This document shows positions 9,119 to 18,930 of a stretch of DNA of 64,000 nt, piece after piece (position 1 is the stretch's first letter; each line of letters opens with the position of its first letter). Source of the DNA: Lelliottia nimipressuralis (GTDB lineage: Bacteria; Pseudomonadota; Gammaproteobacteria; Enterobacterales; Enterobacteriaceae); assembly GCF_004115925.1 (NCBI RefSeq), contig NZ_SDDX01000001.1:62001-126000 (forward strand), written 5' to 3'. Under the pieces are notes generated by a model. It searched no databases and was not told where the DNA came from. It saw only the letters and a list, made by a program, of their open reading frames with translations. The translations under genes were made by a program, and so were the position numbers.

Positions 9119-10555
9119 TCAGACTTTTTCCGTGATTCCTTCTGCAAGATGCGCAATACGCTTTGCCATCCCCCGGAAGATAAACAGGTGCGCCGGGATC
9201 ATGAACAGCCAGTAAAACAACCCTGGCATTCCGTGCGGATGCCACCAGGCGCGAACGTCCAGCTCCCGGTGATCGCCTTTGTCTTTTAGGGTAAAGCAGA
9301 GTCGGCCCAGACCCGGCGCTTTCATACCAAACAATAGCGCCAGCTGTTTTTCCGGCTCAACGATGATCACCTTCCAGCTGTCCACGCTGTCGCCCGTCTG
9401 CAAGTATGGGTGCGCAGGGCGGCCTTTTGCCAGTTTATGCCCGACCAGCAGATCCATCATCCCGCGCGTTTCCCAGAGAATATTGCCAAAGAAATAGCGC
9501 TCTTTGCCGCCGATCTGGTTGATCACCTCCCACAGCGCCGCCAGGCTGGCGGTTGTTTTCACCGTGCAACCGGCCTGTTTCGGGTAATAGCCGTATTCTG
9601 GCCGCCAGCGGGCAAAGGCCTGAGCGTCATAACCCCAGTCGCTGGAGTTCATCAGCTCCTCTTCTTCTTTGAGGGTGTGGCGTACCGCATCGTCAAAGCG
9701 GATCAGATTTTGTGGAATCAGCGCCCGCAGCTCGCGGTCGTCGGCCAGCAGATCGTGCTTCAGCCCCTGAATCAGCGCTTTGGCGGTTGTGGGTGGAACG
9801 GAGGTGATGACATTCAAAAACCACACCGAAATCCAGCGGGTCGGGAAGGGGACGGGCACCAGCCAGCGACGACGGCCGCTGACGGTCATAAAGTGTTCGA
9901 ACTGCTCCTGATAGCTCAGCACCTCTGGCCCGGCGGCTTCCAGCACGCGATGGCTTTCCGTCGGATGATTCAGCAGTTCGACCAGATAGTGCAGCAGGTT
10001 TTCCAGCGCAATCGGCGTGGTGCGTGAGCGCACCCAGCGTGGCGGCGTGAGCACCGGCAGGTTATAGACCATATCGCGCATCACTTCGAAGGCGGCAGAA
10101 CCCGCCCCGACAATAATGCCCGCCCGCAGTTCCGTCAGTGGGATCCCCGCACTACGGAGCATTTCCCCCGTCAGCTGCCTGGCGCGCAGGTGGTCCGATT
10201 GCTCGTGTTCAGGAGCCTGTAAGGAACTGAGAAAAATAATCTGCTTTACCGGCGTTTGCAGCAGCGCGTCACGTACGTTCAGCGCCACCTGACGCTCATG
10301 GGCGATAAAGTCACCGCCTTCGCCCATGCTGTGTACCAGATAATAGAGCGTATCGACGCCTTCCAGCAGCGTCGGTAGCTCTTTTGGCCAGTTAAGATCC
10401 ACCGTGTGACAGGTGACGTTGGGCAGCGCGAGTTTTTGCAGCCGTTCCACATTACGTGCCGCCGCCAGCACCTGATGTCCGTGCTGGCTGAGCGCCGTCG
10501 TCAGATGCTGACCGATATAACCGCTGGCACCGAGCACCAGAATACGTTGCGGCAC
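9119..10555 (-). CDS. ybjT: SDR/DUF2867 protein YbjT
   Basis: Two-part protein of 478 residues. An N-terminal atypical short-chain dehydrogenase carries the nucleotide motif [12 protein letters not shown], and a C-terminal DUF2867 domain (about 320-470) has short hydrophobic stretches such as [16 protein letters not shown], suggesting membrane association. No catalytic triad is obvious. It starts 10 bp after ltaE and probably belongs to a poxB-ltaE-ybjT transcription unit. The substrate is unknown. Confidence 0.9.
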   Translation of the reverse strand: MPQRILVLGASGYIGQHLTTALSQHGHQVLAAARNVERLQKLALPNVTCHTVDLNWPKELPTLLEGVDTLYYLVHSMGEGGDFIAHERQVALNVRDALLQTPVKQIIFLSSLQAPEHEQSDHLRARQLTGEMLRSAGIPLTELRAGIIVGAGSAAFEVMRDMVYNLPVLTPPRWVRSRTTPIALENLLHYLVELLNHPTESHRVLEAAGPEVLSYQEQFEHFMTVSGRRRWLVPVPFPTRWISVWFLNVITSVPPTTAKALIQGLKHDLLADDRELRALIPQNLIRFDDAVRHTLKEEEELMNSSDWGYDAQAFARWRPEYGYYPKQAGCTVKTTASLAALWEVINQIGGKERYFFGNILWETRGMMDLLVGHKLAKGRPAHPYLQTGDSVDSWKVIIVEPEKQLALLFGMKAPGLGRLCFTLKDKGDHRELDVRAWWHPHGMPGLFYWLFMIPAHLFIFRGMAKRIAHLAEGITEKV

Positions 10556-10565
10556 GTTGTGCTCC

Positions 10566-11567
10566 TTAACGCTGTAAAAAGGCCTGCCAGTGTTTTACCA
10601 CTTCCGCCAGCTGCTCGCGGCTCACGTCGAGATGCATCACCAGACGCACAACCGGCGAGGCGTTCATCAGCACGCCGTGCGCTTTCATATACTCACCCAG
10701 CGCCGCCGCGTTCTCTTCGCCAACGCGAACAAACAGCATATTGGTGTCGTGACGCATCACATCCGCGCCGATCTCGCGCAGCTGCGCCGCCATCCATGCC
10801 GCGTTATCGTGATCGTCTTGCAGACGGGCAACGTTATGTTTAAGCGCGTACAGCCCCGCTGCCGCCAGAATTCCGGCCTGACGCATGCCGCCGCCGGTCA
10901 TTTTACGCCAGCGGTTGGCGCGCTTGATATAGTCCGCATTGCCGACCAGCAGTGAGCCGACCGGCGTCCCCAGCCCTTTGGAGAGGCAAATGGTGAACGA
11001 ATCGCAATACTGGGCGATCTCTTTCAGCTCGCAGCCATACTCGACGACGGCGTTAAAAATACGCGCGCCGTCGACGTGCAGACCCAATTTGCGCTTGCGA
11101 GTAAACTCCCATGCGGCCTTCAGATACTCGCGCGGCAGCACTTTGCCGTTGTGGGTATTTTCCAGACTCAGGAGTTTGGTGCGGGCAAAGTGAATATCGT
11201 CGGCTTTGATTTTGGCGGCGACTTTGTCTAACGGCAGGGAGCCATCGGGCGCGGCATCAATGGGCTGCGGCTGAATACTGCCGAGCACCGCAGCGCCACC
11301 GGCTTCATACAGGTAGTTATGGGCACCCTGGCCGACGATATACTCTTCGCCGCGTTCGCAGTGGCTCAGCAGCGCCACCAGGTTCGCCTGGGTGCCGGTT
11401 GGCAGGAACAGCGCCGCCTCTTTACCGCTTAATTCGGCGGCGTAGCGCTGAAGTTCGTTTACGGTGGGATCGTCACCGTAAACGTCATCCCCGACCGGGG
11501 CGGCCATCATCTCTTCGAGCATGGCGCGGCTCGGACGGGTTACGGTATCACTGCGCAGGTCTATCAT
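10566..11567 (-). CDS. ltaE: Low-specificity L-threonine aldolase
   Basis: PLP-dependent enzyme that cleaves L-allo-threonine and L-threonine to glycine and acetaldehyde, 333 residues, cytoplasmic. The Schiff-base lysine is Lys197 in [12 protein letters not shown]; His83 ([10 protein letters not shown]) stacks on the cofactor; the HVDGAR motif near 164-169 binds the pyridine nitrogen. Fold and length fit the beta-eliminating lyase family. It lies 38 bp after poxB and 10 bp before ybjT, all on the minus strand. Confidence 0.96.
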   Translation of the reverse strand: MIDLRSDTVTRPSRAMLEEMMAAPVGDDVYGDDPTVNELQRYAAELSGKEAALFLPTGTQANLVALLSHCERGEEYIVGQGAHNYLYEAGGAAVLGSIQPQPIDAAPDGSLPLDKVAAKIKADDIHFARTKLLSLENTHNGKVLPREYLKAAWEFTRKRKLGLHVDGARIFNAVVEYGCELKEIAQYCDSFTICLSKGLGTPVGSLLVGNADYIKRANRWRKMTGGGMRQAGILAAAGLYALKHNVARLQDDHDNAAWMAAQLREIGADVMRHDTNMLFVRVGEENAAALGEYMKAHGVLMNASPVVRLVMHLDVSREQLAEVVKHWQAFLQR

Positions 11568-11605
11568 TTCACATCCCTATAGTTTTAAAGGTGATGTGAG
11601 ATGTT

Positions 11606-13324
11606 TTACCTGAGCCAGTTGGTTTTTGCCAGTTCGATCACTTCGTCGCCGCGCCCGCTGATAATGGCGCGCAACATATACAGGCTAAAGCCTTTCGCCT
11701 GCTCCAGTTTGATCTGCGGCGGGATCGCCAGCTCCTCTTTGGCAACGACCACATCCACCAGCACCGGGCCGTCGATGGAGAAGGCGCGCTGCAGGGCTTC
11801 ATCCACGTCCGCGGCTTTTTCCACGCGAATACCGGGAATCCCGCAGGCTTCGGCGATCTTCGCGAAATTGGTGTCATGCAATTCGGTGCCGTCCGTCAGA
11901 TAGCCCCCGGCTTTCATCTCCATCGCCACAAAACCTAACACGCTGTTGTTGAACACCACGATTTTAACCGGGAGTTTCATCTGCACGACGGAGAGGAAAT
12001 CGCCCATCAGCATGCTGAACCCGCCGTCGCCACACATGGCCACCACCTGACGCTCCGGTGCAGTGGCTTGTGCCCCCAGCGCCTGCGGCATTGCGTTTGC
12101 CATCGAGCCGTGGTTGAAAGAACCGATCAGCCGGCGTTTCCCGTTCATTTTCAGATAGCGCGCCGCCCAGACGGTGGGGGTGCCCACGTCGCAGGTAAAG
12201 ATGGCGTCGTCGCTGGCGAAATGGCTGATCTGCTGCGCAAGGTACTGCGGGTGAATGGCTTTGTCGCTCGGTTTGGCGAGATCGTCCAGCCCTTTGCGCG
12301 CGTCACGGTAGTCGGTCAGGGCTTTGTCGAGGAACTTCCGGTCGGTTTTCTCTTCCAGATGCGGCAGCAGGGCGGCAAGCGTGGCTTTGATATCGCCCAC
12401 CAGCGCCATATCAACCTTACTGTGCGCGCCAATGCTGCCGGGATTGATGTCGATCTGAATGATTTTTGCGTCGCTCGGATAGAACGCCCGGTACGGGAAC
12501 TGGGTGCCGAGCAGCACCAGGGTGTCGGCGTTCATCATGGTGTGGAACCCGGACGAGAAACCAATCAGGCCGGTCATACCGACATCGTACGGGTTATCGT
12601 ATTCCACATGCTCTTTGCCGCGCAGCGCGTGAACGATGGGGGCTTTTATTTTCCCGGCAAATTCGACTAACTCTTTATGCGCGCCCGCACAGCCGCTGCC
12701 GCACAGCAGCGCGATATTGCTGGAGTAGCGCAGCAGCTGCGCCAGCTTTTTCAGCTCCTCTTCCGCAGGCGTTACCACCGGCTGCGGGGCTTGATACCAG
12801 TGGGTGCTGGCCCCTTCGGGCGCGGCTTTGAGCGCGACGTCGCCCGGCAGAACCACCACCGACACGCCGCGGTTGAGGATCGCCTTGCGCATGGCGATCG
12901 CCATGACCTGCGGGATCTGCTCCGGTGTGGAAACCAGCTCGCAGTAGTGGCTACATTCACGGAACAGCTCCTGGGGATGCGTCTCCTGAAAATAGCCGCT
13001 GCCAATTTCGCTCGACGGAATATGCGCCGCAATCGCCAGTACCGGGACGTGATTACGGTGACAGTCGAAAAGACCGTTAATCAGATGCAGGTTGCCCGGC
13101 CCGCACGAACCCGCGCATACCGCCAGCTCGCCCGTCAGCTGCGCTTCCGCGCCTGCGGCAAAGGCCGCCACCTCTTCGTGGCGCGTCGGCATCCAGTCAA
13201 TGGTGCCCATTCGGTTGAGGCTGTCGCTTAAGCCGTTGAGAGAATCGCCGGTGACGCCCCAGATGCGTTTGACGCCAGCTTGTTCCAGGGTTTTTGCTAC
13301 GTAGGCCGCTACGGTCTGTTTCAT
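11606..13324 (-). CDS. poxB: Pyruvate dehydrogenase (quinone), pyruvate oxidase
   Basis: Peripheral membrane flavoenzyme (572 residues) that oxidises pyruvate to acetate and CO2 and passes electrons to ubiquinone. The N-terminal ThDP pyrimidine domain has the catalytic Glu in [10 protein letters not shown], the middle domain binds FAD, and the C-terminal ThDP domain shows [12 protein letters not shown] through VFNNS. The C-terminal amphipathic segment ([19 protein letters not shown]) needed for lipid activation is intact. A GGAG site precedes the ATG. Confidence 0.97.
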   Translation of the reverse strand: MKQTVAAYVAKTLEQAGVKRIWGVTGDSLNGLSDSLNRMGTIDWMPTRHEEVAAFAAGAEAQLTGELAVCAGSCGPGNLHLINGLFDCHRNHVPVLAIAAHIPSSEIGSGYFQETHPQELFRECSHYCELVSTPEQIPQVMAIAMRKAILNRGVSVVVLPGDVALKAAPEGASTHWYQAPQPVVTPAEEELKKLAQLLRYSSNIALLCGSGCAGAHKELVEFAGKIKAPIVHALRGKEHVEYDNPYDVGMTGLIGFSSGFHTMMNADTLVLLGTQFPYRAFYPSDAKIIQIDINPGSIGAHSKVDMALVGDIKATLAALLPHLEEKTDRKFLDKALTDYRDARKGLDDLAKPSDKAIHPQYLAQQISHFASDDAIFTCDVGTPTVWAARYLKMNGKRRLIGSFNHGSMANAMPQALGAQATAPERQVVAMCGDGGFSMLMGDFLSVVQMKLPVKIVVFNNSVLGFVAMEMKAGGYLTDGTELHDTNFAKIAEACGIPGIRVEKAADVDEALQRAFSIDGPVLVDVVVAKEELAIPPQIKLEQAKGFSLYMLRAIISGRGDEVIELAKTNWLR

Positions 13325-13357
13325 GGTTGTCCATCTCCGTTTTGTGATAACGCTTAC

Positions 13358-13366
13358 AAGCTTAGA
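13358..13366 (-). promoter_or_regulatory. Candidate poxB -10 element
   Basis: On the minus strand CTAAGC (13360-13365) follows TTC, and a start about 7 bp further would give a leader of roughly 27-30 nt. E. coli poxB is sigma-S dependent and its short leader is similar. The element matches the sigma-S CTAYRCTT pattern only partly. Confidence 0.4.
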
Positions 13367-13476
13367 AGAAACTGGGCGTTATGCCCGTTTAATCCCCCTG
13401 ATTAATAGTGAATTTCTTTGTACAACCTTTCGTCATATTCTGATGGCCTACAGGGTGAAAACAGGAATCATTTCAG

Positions 13477-13911
13477 ATGGTTAAATCATTGTTAATTGCT
13501 GTTAATAGAACGCTAACGCATGAAGATTTTGGCAAATTGTTATTACGTCTGGCGGTCGGCGGGTTGATGCTGTTTCACGGTTTACACAAGCTGTTTGGCG
13601 GCGTGGGGTTTATCAGCGGCATGCTGGTGGAAAAAGGGCTGCCGGGATTTATCGCTTATGGCGTTTTGATTGGTGAAGTGGTGGCACCGGTTCTGATTGT
13701 GCTGGGGATCCTGACCCGTCCGGCGGCGCTGGTGCTGGCGTTTACGATGATCGTTGCCTGGCTGATGGTCGGCACCGGCAAAACCTTTGCGCTGGATGCG
13801 GTAGGCGCATGGGCGATTGAAAGTCTGGTCTATTTCTTCATTGGCGCACTGGCCGTGGCCTTTATGGGGGCAGGGCGTTATTCACTGGCGCGCGATCCGG
13901 CCTGGCGTTGA
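13477..13911 (+). CDS. DoxX-family membrane protein
   Basis: Small integral membrane protein of 144 residues with about four helices. Features of the DoxX family are LLLRLAVGGLMLFHGLHKLFGG near 22-43, the GEVVAPVLIVLGILTRPAAL segment, and a last helix in LVYFFIGALAVAFMGAGRYSL. Some DoxX proteins act in quinone or thiol redox chemistry, but nothing here fixes a role. It diverges from poxB and converges on hcp-hcr. I do not expect a gene here in E. coli K-12, so it is an accessory or lineage gene. The ATG lies 152 bp from the poxB start. Confidence 0.85.
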   Translation: MVKSLLIAVNRTLTHEDFGKLLLRLAVGGLMLFHGLHKLFGGVGFISGMLVEKGLPGFIAYGVLIGEVVAPVLIVLGILTRPAALVLAFTMIVAWLMVGTGKTFALDAVGAWAIESLVYFFIGALAVAFMGAGRYSLARDPAWR

Positions 13912-13913
13912 GA

Positions 13914-13950
13914 ATAAAAAAAGCCCGGTAGCCTGATATCTACCGGGCCT
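13914..13950 (-). terminator. Terminator of hcp-hcr
   Basis: Perfect inverted repeat GCCCGGTA/TACCGGGC (13923-13930 and 13941-13948). On the minus strand the hairpin is followed by a run of seven T (complement of the A-run up to 13922). On the plus side it could slow transcription leaving the DoxX gene, but no T-run follows. Confidence 0.7.
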
Positions 13951-13961
13951 GAAGAGGGTCG

Positions 13962-13987
13962 GCCGGGCAACCGCAAAGCTGCCCGGC
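13962..13987. repeat. REP-like palindrome 3' of hcr
   Basis: Perfect 8-bp arms GCCGGGCA and TGCCCGGC with a 10-nt loop, 14 bp from the terminator hairpin. Two adjacent GC-rich CCGG palindromes in an intergenic 3' region resemble enterobacterial REP/BIME elements. The classification is by pattern only. Confidence 0.45.
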
Positions 13988-14015
13988 ATAGTGTGCACAG
14001 TATATGGTGCACAGT

Positions 14016-14984
14016 TTATGCCAGAACCAAATCACCTTGCGGATGACAAGAACAGGCCAGCACGTAACCCTCGGCAATTTCCGCATCCGTCAGCGTCATC
14101 GTACTGCTCACGGTGTAGTCGCCAGAAACCACTTTCGTTTTACAGCACCCGCACACGCCCGCGCGACAGGCCGCAACGACCGGAACATTATTGCTCTCCA
14201 GCGCTTCCAGCAGCGTGGTACCGACGCGGCCGAAGAAGGCCTGCGCAGGCTGCAGTTTAGTGAATTTCACCCCGCTGGTGGCGGCTTCGGCCACTGGCGT
14301 GAAGAACTGCTCCTTAAAGAAGCGGGTCACGCCGAGCGCTTTCACCTCGTTCTCCACGATTTCCATATACGGCGCTGGGCCGCAGGTCATCACGGTGCGC
14401 GAGGCGATATCTGGCACGCTTTGCAGCAGTTCGCGGCTCAGACGGCCCGCGACAAATCCGTGAGTCGCGTTATTCTCTGCGACCAGGGTGACCGGATAAT
14501 TGCGCCACTCGTCGGCGAAAATGACATCCTCGGGTGAACGGACGCTGAAAATCACCTGTACGTCAGCCTGCGGGCGGTTCTTCGCCAGCCAGCGACGCAT
14601 CGACATCACCGGCGTCACGCCGCAGCCCGCCGCCAGCATCAGGAATTTATCGTCAGCTTTATCGTCGCAGACGAAATCCCCCAGGGCGTCGGAGAGCCAG
14701 AGATAATCCCCGCGCTTCACTTCGTTCGTCAGCCACTGTGAACCTGCACCGTCATCGATCCGACGCACGGTGAGCGTGATGTACTCACTGACGCCCGGCG
14801 TCGAGGACAGGGTGTAGGCGCGCAGTGTGTCCGCAGAATTGCGTACACTCACCAGCGCATACTGTCCGGCGCGATAGGGGTAAAAATCATGGCACAACAG
14901 CGACAGCGTCCACACATCCGGCGTCTCCTGATGGATGTGATGAACCTGCATCCGCCACGGGCATTGTGAGGTTGGCATCGTCAT
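14016..14984 (-). CDS. hcr: NADH oxidoreductase HCR, electron donor to Hcp
   Basis: Cytoplasmic reductase of 322 residues that feeds electrons from NADH to Hcp. The FAD-binding barrel carries RAYTLSSTPG near 55-64, the NAD domain has LMLAAGCGVTPVMSM, and a C-terminal plant-type [2Fe-2S] ferredoxin domain shows CRAGVCGCC plus a distal Cys in LACSCHPQGD. It lies 10 bp downstream of hcp, forming the hcp-hcr operon. Confidence 0.96.
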   Translation of the reverse strand: MTMPTSQCPWRMQVHHIHQETPDVWTLSLLCHDFYPYRAGQYALVSVRNSADTLRAYTLSSTPGVSEYITLTVRRIDDGAGSQWLTNEVKRGDYLWLSDALGDFVCDDKADDKFLMLAAGCGVTPVMSMRRWLAKNRPQADVQVIFSVRSPEDVIFADEWRNYPVTLVAENNATHGFVAGRLSRELLQSVPDIASRTVMTCGPAPYMEIVENEVKALGVTRFFKEQFFTPVAEAATSGVKFTKLQPAQAFFGRVGTTLLEALESNNVPVVAACRAGVCGCCKTKVVSGDYTVSSTMTLTDAEIAEGYVLACSCHPQGDLVLA

Positions 14985-14994
14985 GAAAAACTCC

Positions 14995-16647
14995 TTACGC
15001 GCTCAGCAGTTGCTGCATGTCTTCTTCTACGGTGGTCACGGAACGCAGACCAAATTTTTCGTTCAGCACCGCCAGCAGATCCGGGGTCAGGAAGCCCGGT
15101 GCCGTCGGGCCGGTCACGATATTGGTGACGCCCAGCGACAGCAGCGTCAGCAGGATCACGATCGCTTTTTGTTCGAACCAGGAGAGCACCAGTGACAGCG
15201 GCAGATCGTTCACGCCGCAGCCCAGTTTCTCGGCCAGCGTCACCGCCAGAATGATCGCCGAATAGGCATCGTTACACTGACCGGCATCAATCAGACGCGG
15301 CAGGCCTTCGATATCGCCGAAGTCCAGTTTGTTGAAGCGGTATTTCCCGCACGCCAGGGTCAGGATCAGGCAGTCCTGCGGCACGCTGGTGGCGAAATCG
15401 GTGAAGTAGTTACGTTCGCCGCGCGCGCCGTCACAGCCGCCGACCAGGAAGATGTGACGCAGTTTTTCGCTGCTCACCAGGTCGATCAGGGAATCCGCCG
15501 CCCCCAGCAGGGTTTCGCGGCCGAAGCCGACGGTGATCAGGTGTTCAATTTCGCTGAACGGGAAGCCTGCCATCTGCTGCGCCTGGGTGATGACGGGGGT
15601 GAAATCATCGCCTTCGAGGTGGCTTACGCCCGGCCAGCCGACGATGCTGCGCGTCCAGATACGGTCATCATAAGCACCAACGGTCGGATCGATGATGCAG
15701 TTGGAGGTCATGACGACAGGGCCAGGGAAGCGGGCGAACTCCACCTGCTGGTTCTGCCAGCCGCTGCCGTAGTTGCCGACAAGGTGCTTAAATTTACGCA
15801 GTTCCGGGTAGCCGTGGGCAGGCAGCATTTCGCCGTGGGTGTAGACATTCACACCCGTGCCTTCGGTCTGTTGCAGCAGGTTGTAGAGATCTTTCAGGTC
15901 GTGGCCGGAGATCAGAATGCATTTCCCGGCAGTGGCTTTGACGTTGACCTGAGTCGGCGTCGGATGGCCGTAGGTGCTGGTTTCACCCGCATCCAGAATG
16001 CTCATCACTTTGAAGTTCATCTGGCCGATTTCCATTGAACACTCCAGCAGGGCGTTCATGTCGGAAGGCCAGGTGCCGAGCCACGCCATGATTTTGTGGT
16101 ACTGGGCATAAATGTCGTTGTCGTACTGACCCAGAACGTGGGCGTGTTCCATATAGGCCGCCGCACCTTTCAGGCCGTACAGGCACAGCAGACGCAGGCC
16201 GAGAATGTTCTCGCCAATCGCCGCTTTGTCTTTGTTCGGGGTGAATTCCGCCGCCTGACGCTGCAGTTCGCCCAGATCGTCGCTCACCAGTTGCAGCCCA
16301 GCCATAGGGTTATCGACGGCGGCGTTCGCGTCCACGCTCAGGCTTTGTGTTTTCAACGCTTCACGCAGGGCAATGGCTTCGCGCGCGTAGCCCACGATGC
16401 GAGGAGAGTCGAAGTTGACGTTAGTCAGCGTGGAGAAGAATGCGCGCGGCGCGAAGTTGTCGATGTCGTGGTCGATAATGCCATATTCACGCGCTTTTAC
16501 CGCCCAGGCGGAGAGGCCTTGCAGGGCTGCAATCAGCAGATCCTGCAGGTCAGACGTTTCTGCGGTTTTACCGCACATGCCCTGCGCGTAGGAGCAGCCG
16601 TTGCCAGCTGGGGTACGGATGGTTTGTTCACATTGCACACAAAACAT
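14995..16647 (-). CDS. hcp: Hybrid-cluster protein, nitric oxide reductase/S-nitrosylase
   Basis: Iron-sulfur protein of 550 residues with a hybrid Fe-S-O cluster; reported activities are NO reduction and protein S-nitrosylation under anaerobic nitrate growth. The N-terminal cysteines are C3, C6, C18 and C25. Downstream hybrid-cluster ligands lie in [29 protein letters not shown] and [10 protein letters not shown]. The ATG at 16647 is preferred to a GTG 6 bp earlier because AGGTG is well placed for the ATG and would overlap the GTG. The upstream NsrR and FNR-like sites fit nitrosative-stress control. Confidence 0.97.
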   Translation of the reverse strand: MFCVQCEQTIRTPAGNGCSYAQGMCGKTAETSDLQDLLIAALQGLSAWAVKAREYGIIDHDIDNFAPRAFFSTLTNVNFDSPRIVGYAREAIALREALKTQSLSVDANAAVDNPMAGLQLVSDDLGELQRQAAEFTPNKDKAAIGENILGLRLLCLYGLKGAAAYMEHAHVLGQYDNDIYAQYHKIMAWLGTWPSDMNALLECSMEIGQMNFKVMSILDAGETSTYGHPTPTQVNVKATAGKCILISGHDLKDLYNLLQQTEGTGVNVYTHGEMLPAHGYPELRKFKHLVGNYGSGWQNQQVEFARFPGPVVMTSNCIIDPTVGAYDDRIWTRSIVGWPGVSHLEGDDFTPVITQAQQMAGFPFSEIEHLITVGFGRETLLGAADSLIDLVSSEKLRHIFLVGGCDGARGERNYFTDFATSVPQDCLILTLACGKYRFNKLDFGDIEGLPRLIDAGQCNDAYSAIILAVTLAEKLGCGVNDLPLSLVLSWFEQKAIVILLTLLSLGVTNIVTGPTAPGFLTPDLLAVLNEKFGLRSVTTVEEDMQQLLSA

Positions 16648-16661
16648 AATCACACCTGTTA

Positions 16662-16684
16662 AAGTTATATTTTAGATACATGTT
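16662..16684 (-). promoter_or_regulatory. NsrR operator of hcp-hcr
   Basis: This 23-bp near-palindrome fits the NsrR pattern AAGATGYATTTNAAATRCATCTT with 4 mismatches in 22 defined positions. It sits 15 bp upstream of the hcp start codon, where binding would block transcription. NsrR repression of hcp is established in E. coli. Confidence 0.75.
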
Positions 16685-16743
16685 TAAGGTTATGCCTGTG
16701 ACCGGACAGAGAAAAGGTCTTTCTTCTACAAAGTAAAGGGAGA

Positions 16744-16757
16744 TTGATTTAACGCAA
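16744..16757 (-). promoter_or_regulatory. FNR-like site upstream of hcp
   Basis: TTGATttaaCGCAA matches TTGATnnnnATCAA at 8 of 10 positions. It lies about 70 bp upstream of the NsrR site region, where an activator would act. E. coli hcp is FNR-activated. One half-site is degenerate, hence moderate confidence. Confidence 0.45.
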
Positions 16758-16790
16758 TTTTGGCGGCAGAAGCCTACCGCCAGAGAGGTA

Positions 16791-17690
16791 TTATGCGGTG
16801 AACAGCGCCATCAGAATCGGCACCAGCAGGCTCAAAATAAAGCCATGGACGATGGCGGCAGGAACCAGTTCCAGCCCGCCGGAACGCTGCAGAACGGGCA
16901 GGGTAAAGTCCATCGACGTCGCACCGCACAGGCCAACCGCTGTGGAGCGGCTTTTACGCACCAGCCCCGGAATGAGCATAATGGCGATCAGCTCGCGGCC
17001 CAGATCGTTAAAGAACGACGCGCTGCCAATCACCGGGCCAAAGGATTCGGTCATTAAAATCCCTGACAGCGAATACCAGCCAAAACCGGAGGCCATCGCC
17101 AGCCCGGTTTTCAGCGGCAGGTCGAGAATAAATGCGTTAATCACGCCGCCAATCAGCGAACTGCCCACCACGACCACCGCGATAATCATTCCGCGTCGAT
17201 TGAGCACAATCTGTTTCAGCGTCATGCCGTTATTGCGTAATTGAATACCGATCAGGAATAACAGGAAGATCAGGGTATATTCGCTGGCTTCGGTGGCGTG
17301 TTGTAAAAACGCTAAACCGGTCAGGCCAAGCAAAAAGCCGAGCACTACCACGCCGCACAGTTTTAATGACTCCAGCGCCATGGCAATTCGCGAGGGTAAT
17401 TTTTCCTGTTGATGATGGTTTTTCCATGGCAATGCGCGCTCAAGCCAAAATAGCGCCGCAATATTACACAGCAGAATCACCACAATAGTAACAACAGAAT
17501 AATGGAGAATAGAAAGTAAATTAGCGGCCAAGTTGTCCAGGAACGCGAGGCTTATTCCCATAAAAAACAGGATGACGTAGACAATCCAGCTGAGGAAGCG
17601 ATTAATGAGTTTTAATGCCGACTCATGATGGAGGGGAATAAGATAGCCCACTACCAGCGGCAGCAGAATGATTAAGAGTCCTGAAAACAT
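16791..17690 (-). CDS. lysO: L-lysine exporter LysO
   Basis: Inner-membrane lysine exporter (formerly YbjE, DUF340), 299 residues with about eight hydrophobic helices. Landmarks are MFSGLLIILLPLVVGY at the N-terminus, LIGIQLRNNG, GFGWYSLSGIL and LGLCGATSMDFTLPVLQ-type residues near the C-terminus. The ATG at 17690 gives the family length; longer frames add 23 residues with no hydrophobic character. The ribosome-binding site is poor (AGGA about 11 bp away). It is transcribed separately from hcp, on the same strand. Confidence 0.92.
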   Translation of the reverse strand: MFSGLLIILLPLVVGYLIPLHHESALKLINRFLSWIVYVILFFMGISLAFLDNLAANLLSILHYSVVTIVVILLCNIAALFWLERALPWKNHHQQEKLPSRIAMALESLKLCGVVVLGFLLGLTGLAFLQHATEASEYTLIFLLFLIGIQLRNNGMTLKQIVLNRRGMIIAVVVVGSSLIGGVINAFILDLPLKTGLAMASGFGWYSLSGILMTESFGPVIGSASFFNDLGRELIAIMLIPGLVRKSRSTAVGLCGATSMDFTLPVLQRSGGLELVPAAIVHGFILSLLVPILMALFTA

Positions 17691-17772
17691 GAACAGCCGG
17701 GTCCTTTTGTGTGTCTGAATAGCGCCAGTGACACTACCCAATTCCGGTCTGCCAGTCAAAGTACAAAATAAA

Positions 17773-17847
17773 GGCCGGGCGGCGGCGACGCCTTACCCGG
17801 CCTGGATGACTGCACCTGTTAGCCGGGGTCGCGACGTGCCACCCGGC
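17773..17847. repeat. Pair of REP-like palindromes
   Basis: Two GC-rich hairpins: GGCCGGG/CCCGGCC (17773-17779, 17796-17802) with inner GGCG/CGCC, then GCCGGG/CCCGGC (17822-17827, 17842-17847). They fill the gap between the aqpZ stop and the lysO promoter region. This arrangement is typical of a BIME between genes and may protect or terminate the aqpZ transcript. Confidence 0.6.
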
Positions 17848-17862
17848 ATCACAGCCGTACAC

Positions 17863-18558
17863 TCAGTCGCGTTTTTCCAGCAGCGTACGATACAGCAGCC
17901 CGCCGAGGATACCGCCGACAATCGGCATTACCCAGAACAGCCACAGCTGCTGCAGCGCCCAGCCACCCTGGAAGATCGCCACTGCGGTGCTGCGCGCAGG
18001 GTTCACGGAGGTGTTCGTTACCGGAATGCTGATCAGGTGAATCAGGGTCAGCGCGAGGCCGATAGCAATAGGGGCAAAACCGGCGGGTGCGTGTTTGTCA
18101 GTGGCACCGTGGATCACCAGCAGGAAGCCCGCGGTCAGGACGATTTCAATAACAATCGCAGACAGCATAGAGAAGCCGCCCGGTGAGTGTTCGCCATAGC
18201 CGTTAGAGGCAAAACCGCTTGCCGCCGCGTCGAAGCCCGCTTTACCGCTGGCCACAACGTACAGGACCGCTGCCGCAATAATGCCGCCAACCACCTGAGC
18301 CACAATATAGCCAATCACGTCTTTCGCCGGAAAACGACCGCCAGCCCACAGGCCTAATGTCACGGCCGGGTTAAAATGCCCGCCGGAAATATGGCCGACA
18401 GCAAATGCCATCGTTAATACGGTTAAGCCAAAGGCTAATGCCACGCCTGCAAAACCAATACCTAATTCCGGGAATGCCGCAGCCAGAACGGCGCTACCGC
18501 AACCACCAAACACCAGCCAGAATGTACCAAAGCATTCTGCCGCTAATTTTCTAAACAT
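17863..18558 (-). CDS. aqpZ: Aquaporin Z
   Basis: Water channel of the MIP family, 231 residues, six membrane helices and two half-helices. Both NPA motifs are present: [11 protein letters not shown] near 61-71 and [10 protein letters not shown] near 185-194, the latter with the selectivity-filter Arg. The ATG at 18558 with AGGTGG upstream is preferred to the GTG two codons earlier, which would lie on the ribosome-binding site itself. It is a monocistronic unit with a long upstream region. Confidence 0.97.
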   Translation of the reverse strand: MFRKLAAECFGTFWLVFGGCGSAVLAAAFPELGIGFAGVALAFGLTVLTMAFAVGHISGGHFNPAVTLGLWAGGRFPAKDVIGYIVAQVVGGIIAAAVLYVVASGKAGFDAAASGFASNGYGEHSPGGFSMLSAIVIEIVLTAGFLLVIHGATDKHAPAGFAPIAIGLALTLIHLISIPVTNTSVNPARSTAVAIFQGGWALQQLWLFWVMPIVGGILGGLLYRTLLEKRD

Positions 18559-18930
18559 AACCACCTCGTTAATTTCCGCACGCGGTCCTGCGCGCGGGCT
18601 ACTAAATCGCCTAAAAGGGATGACGACTCAAAGAGCCATTATTTTAAAAACCAACAACACCCCTTCGCCAGTTAAATAAATCTGTTTAATTTGATTTATG
18701 GCAATGTGATGTTAATCCTTGTTCGGACTGGATGGATTTAAAGCATAGTCCAATTCGGAATGCGAAGTATCTTATGCCGGAAAATATGTTTCAAACGAAA
18801 GTCGTGGTGTAAATTCTGAATTTTAGGCTCCGTCCTGAAATAATCCGTCGATCTTAATGTGTCCTGTCACACCGCCTGCCGCTATACTGCTGATAACTTG
18901 AAGGAAAAAGTGAGCATTTCAGGGGGCATT
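18559..18930. other. Divergent intergenic region aqpZ/ybjD
   Basis: No gene is visible in these 372 bp. It must carry promoters for both neighbours. For aqpZ a minus-strand TAAAAT (18641-18646) is the best -10 candidate but has no good -35. For ybjD a plus-strand TATACT sits at 18883-18888, also without a good -35. The segment 18650-18840 is AT-rich compared with the flanks. No operator, hairpin or repeat stands out. Confidence 0.5.

Noticed and set aside
16761..16782. TGGCGG/CCGCCA hairpin between hcp and lysO as a lysO terminator
   Set aside because: No T-run follows on either strand, so I could not support termination.
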